Assembly (NCBI RefSeq): GCF_001949125.1
Contig: NZ_MSTI01000002.1
Coordinates: forward strand, 1 to 34,258
Reading direction: 5' to 3'
DNA: 34,258 bases
From: Deinococcus marmoris
GTDB lineage: Bacteria > Deinococcota > Deinococci > Deinococcales > Deinococcaceae
Under the pieces are notes generated by a model. It did not search any database, was not told the origin of the DNA, and saw only the letters and a program-made list of their open reading frames with translations. Within the stretch, counting starts at the first letter, position 1. Each line of letters begins with the position of its first letter. Of the stretch, positions 34,005 to 34,258 are shown one piece after another. The position numbers and the translations under genes were made by a program.

Positions 34005-34258
34005 ATGTCCGTACCCAAGCAAAAGTTCACCGCTGAGTTCAAATACGAAGCTGTCCGCCTGGTTCGCACGACCGGTAAGAGTTGCGCTCAGATCGCCCGT
34101 GACCTCGGCGTTCCTCCTCACTACGTCGTGCGGTGGAAGCAACAACAGGACAACCAGACGGCCGCTGGCCGCCCTGCCTTCACCGGGCGGGGGATCCCCG
34201 CCCTTTCACCACAGGAGGCTCGTCTTACAGAACTCGAACGAGAGCTGGAAATTGCGCG
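34005..34258 (+). CDS. IS3-family transposase OrfA, partial at window end
   Basis: At least 84 residues, cut by the window edge. The IS3 OrfA N-terminus begins MSVPKQKFTAEFKYEAVRLV, followed by a helix-turn-helix (SCAQIARDLGVPPHYVVRWKQQ) and the start of a leucine-zipper-like helix (LTELERELEIA). GGAGG lies 7-8 nt before the ATG. It abuts the decayed ISL3 transposase, so an IS3-type element probably inserted in or beside it; its left end should lie near 33945-33960 but is not pinned. Confidence 0.9.
   Translation, partial: MSVPKQKFTAEFKYEAVRLVRTTGKSCAQIARDLGVPPHYVVRWKQQQDNQTAAGRPAFTGRGIPALSPQEARLTELERELEIA

Overview
The window reads as part of a Deinococcus-type plasmid or second replicon. 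The evidence is: (i) an N-acylamino acid racemase closely resembling the well-studied Deinococcus radiodurans enzyme; (ii) GC-rich coding sequence; (iii) many genes with no Shine-Dalgarno sequence but a TANNNT box 6-7 nt before the start codon, the leaderless layout known in Deinococcus; and (iv) an iteron origin, a replication initiator and a parA/parB-like pair. This is inferred from remembered family features; no database search was run. I found no rRNA, tRNA or CRISPR array.

Layout. 1-1331: two convergent accessory proteins that may share a nuclease-like C-terminal fold. 1332-2571: no convincing gene. 2572-5270: a short Rep-like protein, eight GGGATACCTTTGGGCCG-type iterons and a full replication initiator. 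5386-6994 (minus): an AbrB-type antitoxin, a VapC toxin and a tyrosine recombinase joined by 4-base overlaps. 7302-8113 (minus): a ribbon-helix-helix ParB-like protein and ParA, with large AT-rich palindromes upstream that look like operator and centromere. 8734-9729: decayed genes (an F420-reductase-like pseudogene and a methyltransferase fragment). 9734-11666: an MFS exporter and a divergent helix-turn-helix regulator.

11866-24962 is the centrepiece: one long same-direction gene cluster. It has a good promoter, a 25-codon leader ORF, N-acylamino acid racemase, GNAT acyltransferase, two peptide ABC permeases, a peptide-binding protein, three tandem paralogous serine hydrolases of the beta-lactamase/D-aminopeptidase type, a D-aminoacylase-like amidohydrolase and an RpiR/MurR-type regulator. 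My reading is a plasmid-borne system that imports peptides or cell-wall fragments containing D-residues, cleaves them in the cytoplasm, and converts D-amino acids to the L form through N-acylated intermediates. The transporter ATPases are absent from the window.

25036-27250 is a scrapyard built by transposition: an IS6-family element, the tail of a PadR-like regulator, the tail of an IS630 transposase fused in frame to the start of galK, and the end of galT. 27254-32553 holds a short-chain dehydrogenase, a PIG-L deacetylase, a secreted protein of unknown function, a DUF4384-like secreted protein with a proline-rich tail, and a CPBP membrane protease. The window ends in a decayed ISL3-family transposase and the start of an IS3-family OrfA.
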